A DNA stretch of 64,000 bases from Acidobacteriota bacterium. Lineage in GTDB: Bacteria > Acidobacteriota > Blastocatellia > Pyrinomonadales > Pyrinomonadaceae. The stretch covers positions 48,659-112,658 of the forward strand of contig QHXR01000017.1 in NCBI GenBank assembly GCA_003223025.1. The letters run 5' to 3'. The notes under the pieces were generated by a model, which saw only the letters and a program-made list of their open reading frames with translations, had not been told where the DNA came from and searched no databases. This document shows positions 42,319 to 52,080 of the stretch, piece by piece. The first letter of the stretch is position 1. Every line of letters begins with the position of its first letter. A program made the position numbers and the translations under genes.

Positions 42319-44037
42319 TTACTTTAACAACGACACAACGTTATTCGCCTTCAACGAATTTCCCGTCGCACGCTGCAGATCGGAGATCGCTTTGTTGAGC
42401 TCCGTCTGCGCTTTGAGCTCGTTGCTTCGCGCCGTAGTAAGAGCCGTCTGACGTTCGAGTACGCGATAAATATCCGACTGTCCGTTGTCGAGTTTTCGCT
42501 GCTCCGACTCATACTGTTTCACCGAATTCTCACGCGAGATCGCCGCCGCTCTGAGACGAGCTTCGGCAGTTCGCAGAGTCTGCAACGCATTGCGCACATC
42601 GACCTGAATGTTCTGCTCGAGCTGTTCACGCTGGACATCCAAACGCTCGCCTTCGACGAGCGATCGTCCATACTGCGCCTTCGATGTCTTGTCGCCGAAG
42701 ACCGGCAGATTGAACTGAACGCCAACACGGAGCGTCGGATATTTGTTTTGAAATATGTCCGTGATCGTCGTAGCCGGACCGCCGACATTGTCGATCAAAG
42801 TCTGCAACGCGGGACCGGCCGTGATCGCGCATTGCTGCGGATTCGGATTGTTCGCACAAAACGGGTTTCGGAAATTCGGATTCAAAGTACCGCCGACGCC
42901 GCTCGATGTGTAGCTCGCGATCAGATCGATCTGCGGTTTCTTTGCTTCTTTAAAATATCGCTGATCGATCGAGTTGATATCTTTCTGAGCCTGATTGATC
43001 TCGAGCTCCGGTCGATTGAGCAGCGCAGCATCGAGTGCCTCGGATAATGATGTCGTCGGCGCGTCGAGATCGACTGAGTCAACCGGCGTAACTGATTCGC
43101 TCCATAGCACATCGGTCCGAGTCGGTGCTATTAAATTCTTCAGTGCATTTTCCGCGACGGTTACCGTGTTGAGGCCTTCGTAAACCGACTGCTCAAAATT
43201 CGCGACCTGCGTTTCGGCGGCGACAATATCGATCGGCGCGAGCTGACCTTCTTCGACAAGCCGACGATTATGCGCGAGCTGATCCTTCGCATCTCTGACG
43301 CCATCGCGCTGAACCTGCAAGTTTCGCAACGCGTAGGTCAGATCCCAATACGCACGCTGCACCGATGCGATGATCTCGATCGATCGCTGCCGAAACTGTA
43401 CATCCGTCAATGAAAGATTTCGCTTCGCGATCTCGATCACGCGGCGGTTTTGATCGAATCTACGTCCACGCAAAAGCGGCTGCGTGAGCGAAAATGTAAA
43501 GTCCGAATTGTATTGCGGACTGATGATCTGGACGAGGTTGTCCGTTCCGACCTGCGCGGTCTTAAATGTTGCGTCTAGGACCGTACCGAATTTAGGAACG
43601 TAGCCAACCAAACCGACATTGCCGGCGATCGATTTCGATGTGACGCTGTCAGTTTCGGGCGAGAAGAAGCTGATGTTCGGCACGGTCGCACGCTCATAGT
43701 AGGTCTGGCCGCGAAATCTCGGCTCATAAACTCCGCGTGACGCGAGCAGGTCGAACTCCGCGGTGATCGCTTCGTTCAATGTCAGGGAGCGTTGGTCCGT
43801 CATGTCGACGCCGACGCGTCCGAGGTCCGGCAAAGTGCGATCGTCCGAGCTGTAATTCGGTGCGATCGCCGGGACGCCCTGAAGCTTGTCGGGCGCGACG
43901 TTCTGTGTGTCGTCAACGACAGGCGTCGCTGCCGGCGCCGGCGTTGGAGCAGGCGTCGGAGTCGGCGTGGCCGTCTGGGCGAACGCGGACGCGAGACCAA
44001 AAACACAAAATATAAATGCAAATAAAACCCTTTTCAT
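42319..44037 (-). CDS. TolC-family outer membrane efflux protein
   Basis: A 572-aa protein. The start is ATG at 44037 because it overlaps the TGA of the FAD monooxygenase gene (ATGA at 44034-44037). A signal peptide (about 1-20) is followed by a Thr/Pro/Ala linker, then the two OEP repeats with long alternating helices (EIAKRNLSLTDVQFRQRSIE, LRTAEARLRAAAISRENSVK). It forms the outer membrane channel for the RND pump in the same operon. Confidence 0.92.
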   Translation of the reverse strand: MKRVLFAFIFCVFGLASAFAQTATPTPTPAPTPAPAATPVVDDTQNVAPDKLQGVPAIAPNYSSDDRTLPDLGRVGVDMTDQRSLTLNEAITAEFDLLASRGVYEPRFRGQTYYERATVPNISFFSPETDSVTSKSIAGNVGLVGYVPKFGTVLDATFKTAQVGTDNLVQIISPQYNSDFTFSLTQPLLRGRRFDQNRRVIEIAKRNLSLTDVQFRQRSIEIIASVQRAYWDLTYALRNLQVQRDGVRDAKDQLAHNRRLVEEGQLAPIDIVAAETQVANFEQSVYEGLNTVTVAENALKNLIAPTRTDVLWSESVTPVDSVDLDAPTTSLSEALDAALLNRPELEINQAQKDINSIDQRYFKEAKKPQIDLIASYTSSGVGGTLNPNFRNPFCANNPNPQQCAITAGPALQTLIDNVGGPATTITDIFQNKYPTLRVGVQFNLPVFGDKTSKAQYGRSLVEGERLDVQREQLEQNIQVDVRNALQTLRTAEARLRAAAISRENSVKQYESEQRKLDNGQSDIYRVLERQTALTTARSNELKAQTELNKAISDLQRATGNSLKANNVVSLLK

Positions 44038-45590
44038 AAACACCCTTTCAAATAATCCTGGATCGGTGCAAGCGACGATTCGTGAGAGATCATCGCGATG
44101 TAGTTATCCGGGCGAAGCAAGACATTGAATGTCTTATCGACCCCGAAAAGTTCCGCTACGTGTGGGTAAAGCGGGACTGTCTGTCGATCGACGATAGCGT
44201 CGAAAGACTCACTCAAATCTTCTGACTTCCCTTCGTCTTTGCCGTCGACAAAAGTCAGAAGATGAAACTTCGGCTCACGAAGCATGTCAAAAACGCTTCG
44301 TCCTTCAACCAGAAAATACGGAAGACGATCGCCGGCTTTCACATCGACACCATCGTCACCGGCGTGCTGACTTAGCGAGCTGTGCCGGTAGTTGATCGCG
44401 ATCTGCGAGATCCGCGGAAAGACAAATTTCTTGACGGCATCGATGCTGAACGCGACGCCGGCGATATATGGGAAAACGTGCATTCTGAGATACGTCAGCA
44501 CCGGTTCCGGACTCGCGACTAGATTGAAAAATCTATCTGTCGTTTTCAATAAATTCTCTGCGTTCTCGAGTCGCTCTTCGTTATACGTCTCGAGGATCGT
44601 CGCCGTCGCGACACCGCGCAGAACCATCGCGAGTTTCCACGCGAGGTTGTAGCCGTCCTGGATCCCCGTATTCATTCCCTGAGCTCCGGCCGGCGTGTGA
44701 ATGTGCGCTGAATCACCCGCCATGAAACATCTGCCCTTCGAAAATTTATTGACGTGGCGCGTGTGAACTTTGTACGTCGAGAACCAGTTCACTTTTGTGA
44801 TATCGAGCTTCAACTCGGCGTCGCGTTTGATCTGTTCTTCGATCTCTTCGTAGAGAACATCGCCTTCGTCTTTCGAAAACTCTTCCGGAAATGTCCCGAC
44901 GATCCGCCACGTGTTATTTCCAACCATCGGGAAGAACGCGAGCAGGTTGCTCTTCATGAGAAAGACCATCAACGCGTCATTCTTATATTCCCAGTCGATC
45001 ACGACATCGGCGACGTAGAACATTCGCTCGAACGTCATCCCTTCGAACGTCAGCCCCAGCCCGTGGCGAACAACGCTCTTTGATCCGTCGCAGCCGACGA
45101 GAAATTTCGCCTCGATGTTTTCGATTTCGCCGTTCGAATTTTTGATCTTGGCGGTTACGCCTGAATCGTCCTGCGTAAAACTCTCGAGCTCGGTCTGCCA
45201 ACGAACGTCCTTTCCGTTCGAAGTGATGAAATCGTAAACGAGTTTTTCGTGCAGGCCCTGCTCGACAAGAAGAACGAACGGATAATCGCTCAACCCCTTT
45301 CCGATATCCGTAAAATCGAGCTCGCCACGTTTCTCACCGCCGACGATCATCCGCGCTTTTCCGGCTTTCCATCCGAGGTCGACAAGCTTGTCCGCGAGTC
45401 CGATCTGTTCGTAGATCTCGAGCGTTCGAGCCTGAACACCGATGGCTTTCGAATACGGCGTGGTCGTTTCCTTCTTATCGATGATGACGAACTCGATGCC
45501 GTATCGGATCAACTGACACGCCAACGCGAGCCCGGTCGGACCGGCACCGACGATGAGCACTTCAGTTTTTTTCGAAAGGTCAGTCATCAT
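44034..45590 (-). CDS. FAD-dependent aromatic monooxygenase (PheA/TfdB family)
   Basis: A 518-aa protein. The FAD dinucleotide fold is EVLIVGAGPTGLALACQL, the second FAD motif is CFMAGDSAHIHTPAGAQG followed by MNTGIQDGYNLAWKLA, and DG in FLVGCDGSKS is the third. The family hydroxylates phenols and includes rifampicin, tetracycline and polyketide oxygenases. Being inside an RND efflux operon suggests oxidative inactivation of the same compounds that are pumped out. AGGAAG precedes the start. Its stop overlaps the tolC-like start. Confidence 0.88.
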   Translation of the reverse strand: MMTDLSKKTEVLIVGAGPTGLALACQLIRYGIEFVIIDKKETTTPYSKAIGVQARTLEIYEQIGLADKLVDLGWKAGKARMIVGGEKRGELDFTDIGKGLSDYPFVLLVEQGLHEKLVYDFITSNGKDVRWQTELESFTQDDSGVTAKIKNSNGEIENIEAKFLVGCDGSKSVVRHGLGLTFEGMTFERMFYVADVVIDWEYKNDALMVFLMKSNLLAFFPMVGNNTWRIVGTFPEEFSKDEGDVLYEEIEEQIKRDAELKLDITKVNWFSTYKVHTRHVNKFSKGRCFMAGDSAHIHTPAGAQGMNTGIQDGYNLAWKLAMVLRGVATATILETYNEERLENAENLLKTTDRFFNLVASPEPVLTYLRMHVFPYIAGVAFSIDAVKKFVFPRISQIAINYRHSSLSQHAGDDGVDVKAGDRLPYFLVEGRSVFDMLREPKFHLLTFVDGKDEGKSEDLSESFDAIVDRQTVPLYPHVAELFGVDKTFNVLLRPDNYIAMISHESSLAPIQDYLKGCL

Positions 45591-45632
45591 CTAATATTCT
45601 TCCTGGCAAAGCCTAAACAAAAACTAGATTTC

Positions 45633-45671
45633 AAATCCAAAATCCAAAATCCAAAATCCAAAATGCAAATC
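45633..45671. repeat. AATCCAAA tandem repeat
   Basis: Five imperfect copies of AAATCCAAA run between the pump stop and the monooxygenase start. They resemble the dispersed ATCC-repeat families elsewhere. Confidence 0.7.
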
Positions 45672-48600
45672 AGCTCTTACTAAACAACGAACTCGTCACG
45701 GTCTGGAATCTTCGTCGCAAGCCTCCAAACATCCATTCCGAAAATCTTCCGATCTGATAAAAGATGCGCCACTCCGCGGCGTCGTCGAACATTGAGTAGA
45801 ACACGGGCACCGCCAACAGAGTCAGCAGCAAACACAGTGATTGCCCGCCAACAACGAGAACGCCGATCGAGCGATTTGTTCCCGAACCTGCTCCGGTCGA
45901 AACGACGAGCGGGATCATTCCCGCGACGAGCGCGATCGTCGTCATCAGGATCGGACGCAGACGATCGCGATTCGCCTGAATGATCGCGTCGTATCGACTC
46001 ATTCCCTGCGAGCGCAAATTCATCGTGTGATCGATCTGCAGAATCGCGTTCTTCTTCACAACGCCGAATAGGAGAAGCAATCCGAGACCGGAGAAAATAT
46101 TCACCGTCTGTCCCGCGACAAGCAAACTCAAAATTCCGAACGGAATCGAAAGCGGCAACGTCAGAAGGATCGTCACCGGATGGATAAACGATTCGAACTG
46201 CGCCGCCAGCACGATGTACATGAAGACGAACGATAGCGTGATCGCAAGCAGGAAGTAGAAACCTGCCTTGCCCATTTCCTTTGACTGACCGACATACCCG
46301 GTTCGATAACCGGCCGGAAGCGAAAGCGTTTTCACATAACTATCGATGGCGGCCGTGATGGCCGCTGCTGAGCCGCCCGGCTTCGTGTTCGCGAGAAGCG
46401 TGACCTGTCGTTGACGATTCGTTCGATCGATCGAGCTCGGGCCGGTTCCGCTCGTCACTTTTACGAGCCGGTCGAGCGAGACCCATCCAACTTTCACCGA
46501 CGGAACGATCATCCGCTTCAGGCCTTCGATATCGGTCCGGTACGTGTTGATCGCTCGAACGTCGACCTCGTACTGGTTAGTCCCTTCATTGAACTGCGTC
46601 GCTTCCTGACCGGCAACCAATGTGTTCAGAGCCTGCGAAACGTCGCCGACGCGAACACCGAGATCCGCAGCCGTGTCACGATCGATCTCAAGTCGAACCT
46701 CGGGCTTACCGCTGATCAATGTCGTATCGACGTCAACCGCATCGGGTATCGTCTTCATTTTCTCGAGGACCTTCGCCGAAAACTGCTCAAGCAGTTTCAG
46801 ATCAGGACCGGCGATCATGAACTGGACGTTAGCATTTCTGAATCCGCCGCCCGAGAATGCTTGGACGATCTGGACGCTTGTTCTCAAGCCGAGCTCGTCA
46901 GGGAATTTCGATTTGTCGGAAAGAAGATCGCGCGTCTGCGCCATCAGCATTTCCTGTGAGTTATCGCGCGTCTCGATCGGCGAAAGTTTGACGTAGATCG
47001 ATCCGCTGTTGACCACCTGCTGCTGTCCGCCGCCGACAGTCACGAGCGTGTCCGTAACTCCCGGCATCTTGCGAATCTCCGATGCGGCGCGTTCGAAAAC
47101 CTGGGCCGTTGCACCGATGCTCGAACCTTCCTTCGCGCGGATCGTGACTTCGAACTGAGACTGATCGTCCACCGGCAAAAAGTTTTTACCGACCAGCATG
47201 AACAGCGGAATGATCGCGATGAACACGATGATGCAGAGCGTCACGATCACCCATCGATGAGCCATCGCAAACCGGAGCAGAAATGTATACACACCATCGA
47301 TGTGCCGGAACCAACCGGCATCTTTTGAACTGTGCGCGTCGTCTTTATGTTCGTAAAGATCTAACTCGCCATCGCCTTTGATCCGGTGAACATCTTCTTC
47401 TTCACCGACCATCGTCGATTTCTTTCGTTTGATCAGACGAGCGGCAAGCATGGGCGTCAGCGTGAACGACACGAGAAGAGAAATCGCGACTGCGAACGAC
47501 GCCGTCAATCCGAACGAAGACATGAACTTTCCGACGATGCCCTGCATGAATCCGATCGGGACGAATACTGCCATCAGCGAAAGCGTCGTCGCGAGAACCG
47601 CGAGACCGATCTCGCGCGTTCCTTCGATCGCGGCCTGGAACGGATCCATTCCCTTTTCTTCGACAAAGCGGAAAATATTTTCGAGCACGACGATCGCATC
47701 GTCGATAACGATACCGACCATCAATGTGAGCGCGAGCATCGTGATCGAGTTGAGCGTGTAGCCCATCCCGTACATCAATGCGAACGTCGAGATGATCGAT
47801 GTCGGAATCGCGATCGCGGCGATAAATGTTGAGCGGAAGCTCCAGAGGAATAGGAACACGACGATCGACGCGAGGATCGATCCAACGATCAAATGCTCTT
47901 CGATAGCGTGGAGTGAATTTTCGATGAAGATCGAGTTGTCGCCGATGATCCTTACATCGAATCCCGGTGGCAATGTACCGGCGATGCCCTTTTCCTTATT
48001 TCCGATGATCTCGTTCAGTCGCTCTTTAACACCATGTGCGACGGCGACGGTGTTCTGTCCGGACTGTTTGGCGACGACAAGCGTGACCGCAGGTTTGCCG
48101 TTCAAACGCGCTTCGGATCGAACTTCCTCCGCACCGTCTTCCGTGTAGCCGAGATCTTTGACCTTGACCTGATAAGTTCCGCGCGTCGCGACTACGACGT
48201 CATCGAACTCAGCCGGCTTTTTTATTTTGCCGACGGTGCGAACACTTGTTTCCTTCTGACCTTCGTCGAGTCGGCCGCTCGGGAATTCTATGTTCTGGAT
48301 CTTTAGCGCATTCGAAACTTCCGCAGCCGTGACGTTATACGAGCGCATCTTGTCCGGATCGACCCAGACATTGATCTGCCGCTCCTGTCCGCCGACGATC
48401 GTCACCTGACCGACTCCATTTACCGATTCGATCTTCTTCTTGATCTGCTCTTTCGCGACCTCGGTCACTTCGCGCAACGAGGTCGGAGCCGAGACGACGA
48501 CGCGAAGAACGGGTGCAGCGTCGCTATCGAGCTTTTGCACGGTCGGTTGCTTAGCTGTATCAGGGAGATTCGGGATCACCGTCTGAACGCGATTCTCGAC

Positions 48601-48924
48601 CTCCTGCGCGGCCACGTTGACGTCCTTCTCAAGCACGAACTGGACGAACACCGACGAGATTCCTTCGACCGACGTCGAGCGCAGCTCATCGATTCCGCTG
48701 ATCGTGTTGACCGCTTCCTCGACCTTGTCGGTGATCTCCGTCTCCATTTCCTCTGGCGATGCTCCGGGGTTTAGAACGGTCACCGTGATCGTCGGAAAAT
48801 CGACCTTTGGAAAAAGATCGACGCCGAGGCTCATGAATGAAAAGAGGCCGACCACGACGAGCGACATGATAAGCATCGTCGCGAACACCGGACGCTTAAC
48901 ACAAATTTCAGCTAACCATTGCAT
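45670..48924 (-). CDS. RND efflux pump, HAE1/AcrB type
   Basis: A 1084-aa inner membrane pump. The RND pattern includes VDFPTITVTVLNPGASPEEM, the proton-relay Asp pair in VGIVIDDAIVVLENIFR (TM4), the periplasmic loops after TM1 and TM7, and GLLLLFGVVKKNAILQIDH near TM10/11. About 12 transmembrane helices are expected. It is the core of the operon and pairs with the adaptor and TolC-family genes. The TetR gene at the operon start probably regulates it. A palindrome lies just upstream in the intercistronic gap. Confidence 0.94.
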   Translation of the reverse strand: MQWLAEICVKRPVFATMLIMSLVVVGLFSFMSLGVDLFPKVDFPTITVTVLNPGASPEEMETEITDKVEEAVNTISGIDELRSTSVEGISSVFVQFVLEKDVNVAAQEVENRVQTVIPNLPDTAKQPTVQKLDSDAAPVLRVVVSAPTSLREVTEVAKEQIKKKIESVNGVGQVTIVGGQERQINVWVDPDKMRSYNVTAAEVSNALKIQNIEFPSGRLDEGQKETSVRTVGKIKKPAEFDDVVVATRGTYQVKVKDLGYTEDGAEEVRSEARLNGKPAVTLVVAKQSGQNTVAVAHGVKERLNEIIGNKEKGIAGTLPPGFDVRIIGDNSIFIENSLHAIEEHLIVGSILASIVVFLFLWSFRSTFIAAIAIPTSIISTFALMYGMGYTLNSITMLALTLMVGIVIDDAIVVLENIFRFVEEKGMDPFQAAIEGTREIGLAVLATTLSLMAVFVPIGFMQGIVGKFMSSFGLTASFAVAISLLVSFTLTPMLAARLIKRKKSTMVGEEEDVHRIKGDGELDLYEHKDDAHSSKDAGWFRHIDGVYTFLLRFAMAHRWVIVTLCIIVFIAIIPLFMLVGKNFLPVDDQSQFEVTIRAKEGSSIGATAQVFERAASEIRKMPGVTDTLVTVGGGQQQVVNSGSIYVKLSPIETRDNSQEMLMAQTRDLLSDKSKFPDELGLRTSVQIVQAFSGGGFRNANVQFMIAGPDLKLLEQFSAKVLEKMKTIPDAVDVDTTLISGKPEVRLEIDRDTAADLGVRVGDVSQALNTLVAGQEATQFNEGTNQYEVDVRAINTYRTDIEGLKRMIVPSVKVGWVSLDRLVKVTSGTGPSSIDRTNRQRQVTLLANTKPGGSAAAITAAIDSYVKTLSLPAGYRTGYVGQSKEMGKAGFYFLLAITLSFVFMYIVLAAQFESFIHPVTILLTLPLSIPFGILSLLVAGQTVNIFSGLGLLLLFGVVKKNAILQIDHTMNLRSQGMSRYDAIIQANRDRLRPILMTTIALVAGMIPLVVSTGAGSGTNRSIGVLVVGGQSLCLLLTLLAVPVFYSMFDDAAEWRIFYQIGRFSEWMFGGLRRRFQTVTSSLFSKS

Positions 48925-48929
48925 AGGCT

Positions 48930-49037
48930 GTATCGCCGCCGTCCCGGCGGCTGTAGCGTTGGCCTCCGGCCGACGCGGTTTTCTCTCCGGGCGAGGCCGA
49001 GACGGCCTCGCGACAGCCGGCGGGACGCCGGCGCTAC
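48930..49037. repeat. Palindromic element inside the efflux operon
   Basis: GTATCGCCGCCGTCCCGGCG (48930 on) and an inverted partner at 49009-49037 (CGCGACAGCCGGCGGGACGC) enclose another pair, GGCCTCCGGCCGACG / CGAGGCCGAGACGGCC-like. At about 108 bases it fills the gap between the adaptor stop and the pump start, where it could modulate read-through or mRNA stability. Confidence 0.82.
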
Positions 49038-49039
49038 TA

Positions 49040-50374
49040 CTATTGCTTCACAAAAACGCCATCGCGTAATTGGCTCAGATCGCTCACGACGATGCGATCA
49101 CCTTCAACGACACCCGATTTGATCTGGATCATTTCGTTCTCGAGCAAGCCGAGTTGAACCAATTGTTCACGTGCGATCCCGTCCTTCACGACGAAGACTG
49201 AATTCGAATCGCCTACCGTCTTAACCGCTTTCACCGGGATCATGACCGCCGGCTCGGGCTTCGACTGCGTTATCCGGACCGTCGCGAACTGTCCGGGTTT
49301 GAGAAGTCCGTCGACATTCTGGATCTCTGCTTCCACCGTCAACGTCCTCGCGGTCGCGTTCAGGCTCGGCGAGACGCGAACGATACTTCCCGCGAAGTTG
49401 CGATCGGGCCACGCGCTCGTCTGAACCGAAACTCCCTGCCCGGTCGCGACCTTGCCGATATCTTGTTCCGGTATGTCGATCCGAACGCGAAGAATCGATG
49501 TGCGAACGATGGTCGCGATCTTCGAGTTTGGCGTGCTCGGCGAGATGTACTCGCCGACGTCGGCGGTCCGCTCTGCAATAAACCCGCTGATCGGAGCAAG
49601 CACGCTTGTATCGCCGACCGCTTTTTGCGCCGCGTCGACGAGCGTTTGCGAACTTGCCAAGGCCGACCGCGCGACACCGACGGCGCTTTTCGACGATTGG
49701 TACGCCGCACGCGCCGTGTCGATCGCTTTGATCGCGACCGCTGCATTCGAACGCGCCTCATCGAGCTGACCCAACAGAGCATCGCGCTGAGATTTACGTT
49801 GATCGTAAGTCGCCTTTGAAACATCGCCGGTCTCGAGCAATCGCTCGGCGCGCTTCAATTCTTTTTCCGCAAGCTCGAGTTGAGCCCCGAACTGCTTCAC
49901 CTGCGAGAAATCTTTGATCTGAAATACTTCACCATCGCCGACACCGAGGCGAGCCTGAGTCTGGCGAAGAGTGGCGAGCGCCTGATCCGAGTTCGATTCC
50001 GCTTGCTGAACGGCTTGTCGTTGTTGTTCGACCTGCGCCCGAGCTGTCTCGAGTCTGATCTGCGCATCGCGAGGATCGAGTCGAAGCAAAACGCTGCCTT
50101 GCTGGACGTAGCTTCCGATATCGAAATTCACCTCGACGATCTTGCCTGCTACGGCGGGTGCAACATCGGTCTGAGCGTCGCTGGTCAGATTACCCGTCGC
50201 CTCGACGTAGGTCGGGATCGGAACGATGTTCGCCGCGACCGTGGTCACGGCGACTACTTCCGGTTCGGCGTTCGCGTTGTTGGACGTCGCCGCCCGCGAG
50301 CTGCAGCCTGCGGTAATGCCGGCCAAGATCGCCAATATCGAAATTATGATTAGGAGAGAGTTTTTCTTTCTCAT
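49040..50374 (-). CDS. RND efflux periplasmic adaptor (HlyD/MFP) lipoprotein
   Basis: A 444-aa protein. The start at 50374 gives a lipoprotein signal ending ITAGCSS. The barrel-sandwich lipoyl halves (AGKIVEVNFDIGSYVQQGSV and VLAPISGFIAERTADVGEYI) flank a long alpha hairpin (LETARAQVEQQRQAVQQAES). The C-terminal part is the beta-barrel/MPD module (VGDSNSVFVVKDGIAREQLV). It bridges the pump and TolC-family channel. It is the second gene of the operon. Confidence 0.92.
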   Translation of the reverse strand: MRKKNSLLIIISILAILAGITAGCSSRAATSNNANAEPEVVAVTTVAANIVPIPTYVEATGNLTSDAQTDVAPAVAGKIVEVNFDIGSYVQQGSVLLRLDPRDAQIRLETARAQVEQQRQAVQQAESNSDQALATLRQTQARLGVGDGEVFQIKDFSQVKQFGAQLELAEKELKRAERLLETGDVSKATYDQRKSQRDALLGQLDEARSNAAVAIKAIDTARAAYQSSKSAVGVARSALASSQTLVDAAQKAVGDTSVLAPISGFIAERTADVGEYISPSTPNSKIATIVRTSILRVRIDIPEQDIGKVATGQGVSVQTSAWPDRNFAGSIVRVSPSLNATARTLTVEAEIQNVDGLLKPGQFATVRITQSKPEPAVMIPVKAVKTVGDSNSVFVVKDGIAREQLVQLGLLENEMIQIKSGVVEGDRIVVSDLSQLRDGVFVKQ

Positions 50375-50412
50375 GTTATTACTAAGGCCGCCCCGATCTG
50401 CCGGACGCATTT

Positions 50413-51066
50413 TTACTTCAGAACACCGCGGAGAACGATCTCCGCAAAATTTTTAGCCGCTTCCTCGTTCGAGATATTTAGGATCCGTCGTTCCTTGTCC
50501 CACAAAATATTGTTCAGCGAGTGATGGATCAGCATTCCCAGGAACGCCCGGACGACGATTCTCGGATTGACCTCGCGCATCGCGCCGTCCGCCTGACGCT
50601 CGCTGACGTATTCGCCGATAAATCCGTAGATCTGAGTGATGAATTCGCCAAAGAACCTTTCGGCGAGCTGATGCTCCTCGAGCGCCGAGTAGAAGAGAAG
50701 CCGCATAAAGGCTTCGTCTTTGTGATGGTTGTCGATCGCCTGAAGAGCGAGGTTGTAGAAAACCGCGAAGTCGTCCTTCGTTCTTATCGCATCCTGGAGC
50801 ACCTCATTGCTTTCCCACGGATATCGGCGCAGTCCATCGCGACACGATTTGCTATCTAAAATCGCTCCATAGAGCTCTTCTTTATTGGCGAAATGGCGGA
50901 AAATGATCGCCTCGGAGACGCCCGCCGCCTTCGCGATCTCCTTTGTGGTCGTACCTTTGAAGCCTCTCTGCGAAAAGAGACTTACAGCAGTCTGGAGGAT
51001 CTGCTCTCGTCGCAGGTCAGCGGGCATACGGCCGCTGTGGTCACAATTGAATATCTCTTTGATCAA
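50413..51066 (-). CDS. TetR-family regulator of the efflux operon
   Basis: A 217-aa protein. The helix-turn-helix is EQILQTAVSLFSQRGFKGTT, then KEIAKAAGVSEAIIFRHFAN, in the N-terminal third; the rest is the ligand-binding helical domain. A TTG start at 51066 has GAGGAG 10 bases upstream. It heads the efflux operon with a palindromic operator candidate immediately upstream, so it is likely an autorepressor released by efflux substrates. Confidence 0.9.
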   Translation of the reverse strand: MIKEIFNCDHSGRMPADLRREQILQTAVSLFSQRGFKGTTTKEIAKAAGVSEAIIFRHFANKEELYGAILDSKSCRDGLRRYPWESNEVLQDAIRTKDDFAVFYNLALQAIDNHHKDEAFMRLLFYSALEEHQLAERFFGEFITQIYGFIGEYVSERQADGAMREVNPRIVVRAFLGMLIHHSLNNILWDKERRILNISNEEAAKNFAEIVLRGVLK

Positions 51067-51090
51067 CTTTTATGTCTCCTCTACATCGCG

Positions 51091-51106
51091 AAGTAAGTGC
51101 TTACTT
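51091..51106. promoter_or_regulatory. TetR-type operator candidate
   Basis: AAGTAAGTGCTTACTT is a perfect 7-2-7 palindrome, 25 bases upstream of the TetR start, extended by another TACTTAG half-site to 51111. It is the expected site for autoregulation. Confidence 0.7.
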
Positions 51107-51272
51107 ACTTAGCAAGCGTAAAGATTCTCACTTGTGAATAAAGTTGTCAAGCAGTATTGAGCCGGACTTGAGCCTCTAATAACCGCGGGCATTAATTCGA
51201 ACTTTTCGTGAGACTATTCGTTAAAATACCCGCAACGGCGCGGGCCGGACCAAACAAGGAGGAATTGGAACG

Positions 51273-51635
51273 ATGTCAGAATTCGAAGCAGAAGTTAAGA
51301 AAGCGGAACAAGAATTGGAACAGAGCCTGATCCCGGTTGTACCGGAGCGGGCCGACGGTCAAAACAATCTTTTGGACGATGAATTTTTGGGAGATCTAAA
51401 GATGCAGGCACAAGAGTACGGTCAGAAACTTCAGGACGCGGCCGTAAAGGCGAAGGATTTTGCCGGCGAGAAATTCGCTCAGGCGGGAGACAAGTTTAAG
51501 GAGCTTCAGGGCAGAGATCCGAAAGAGCTTATCGAGGATGCGAAGGAGTATGCTCGGCAGAAGCCGGGTCAGACGATCCTCATCTCGGCGGCGATCGGAA
51601 TGGTTCTCGGGTTTCTTTTGAAAGGTCGGAAGTAG
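51273..51635 (+). CDS. DUF883 / ElaB-YqjD-like membrane-anchored protein
   Basis: A 120-aa protein. A strong AAGGAGGA lies upstream. It is Lys/Glu/Gln-rich with extended helices (KDFAGEKFAQAGDKFKELQG), ending in the DUF883 signature YARQKPGQTILISAAIGMVL and GFLLKGRK, a C-terminal transmembrane anchor. E. coli YqjD and ElaB bind ribosomes at the membrane in stationary phase; whether that applies here is inference. It is monocistronic with its own terminator. Confidence 0.85.
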   Translation: MSEFEAEVKKAEQELEQSLIPVVPERADGQNNLLDDEFLGDLKMQAQEYGQKLQDAAVKAKDFAGEKFAQAGDKFKELQGRDPKELIEDAKEYARQKPGQTILISAAIGMVLGFLLKGRK

Positions 51636-51658
51636 AACCGATTTAAAGGTAAAAAATC

Positions 51659-51689
51659 AAAAAGGCGGATCCGTGAGGATCCGCCTTTT
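51659..51689. terminator. Bidirectional intrinsic terminator
   Basis: A perfect 13-bp stem AAAAGGCGGATCC / GGATCCGCCTTTT with loop GTGA, flanked by A and T runs. It serves the DUF883 gene and the convergent zinc-finger-like gene. Confidence 0.92.
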
Positions 51690-51709
51690 CATTGCCTTTT
51701 AATTGTTTT

Positions 51710-52063
51710 CTATTCTTGAGCGTGAATAAGTCTGCGGGTCCGGTCTCCGAAAAGTACATCGATCTTCTGAAGATCGAGAACCGCGGTCACCTCACCCTGG
51801 CCAAAATGCGAGTGCATCATCGCCTGACCCTTCTTATATTTCCGTGTCCGATCATACGGCGAAGCGGCTTTGTTCGACTTTCCAACCGCAACCGAGGTCT
51901 TTACGCCGCGGCTGAAGGTGCTTGCAGTCGAGCAAACTTCACATTTCGCTGAAGTTATCTTGCCTAATTTCGTTACCGTCTGGACCAGATGATTCTGTTC
52001 GACGTCGCAAGCCGAACACATCATCGTTATCGAATCGCCTGCTGCGTATTTTTCTGCTTTCAT
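51710..52063 (-). CDS. Zinc-ribbon and tudor/KOW-like small protein
   Basis: A 117-aa protein. A CSAC / CEVC pair spaced about 25 residues apart forms a likely zinc ribbon in the first 45 residues. The C-terminal third (YKKGQAMMHSHFGQGEVTAV, then LFGDRTRRLIHA) resembles the short SH3-like domain at the end of UvrD or CarD-like proteins. A nucleic-acid-binding role is plausible. It starts 18 bases after the RhlE helicase stop on the same strand. Confidence 0.7.
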   Translation of the reverse strand: MKAEKYAAGDSITMMCSACDVEQNHLVQTVTKLGKITSAKCEVCSTASTFSRGVKTSVAVGKSNKAASPYDRTRKYKKGQAMMHSHFGQGEVTAVLDLQKIDVLFGDRTRRLIHAQE

Positions 52064-52080
52064 ATTTCCGTATCCTTAAG

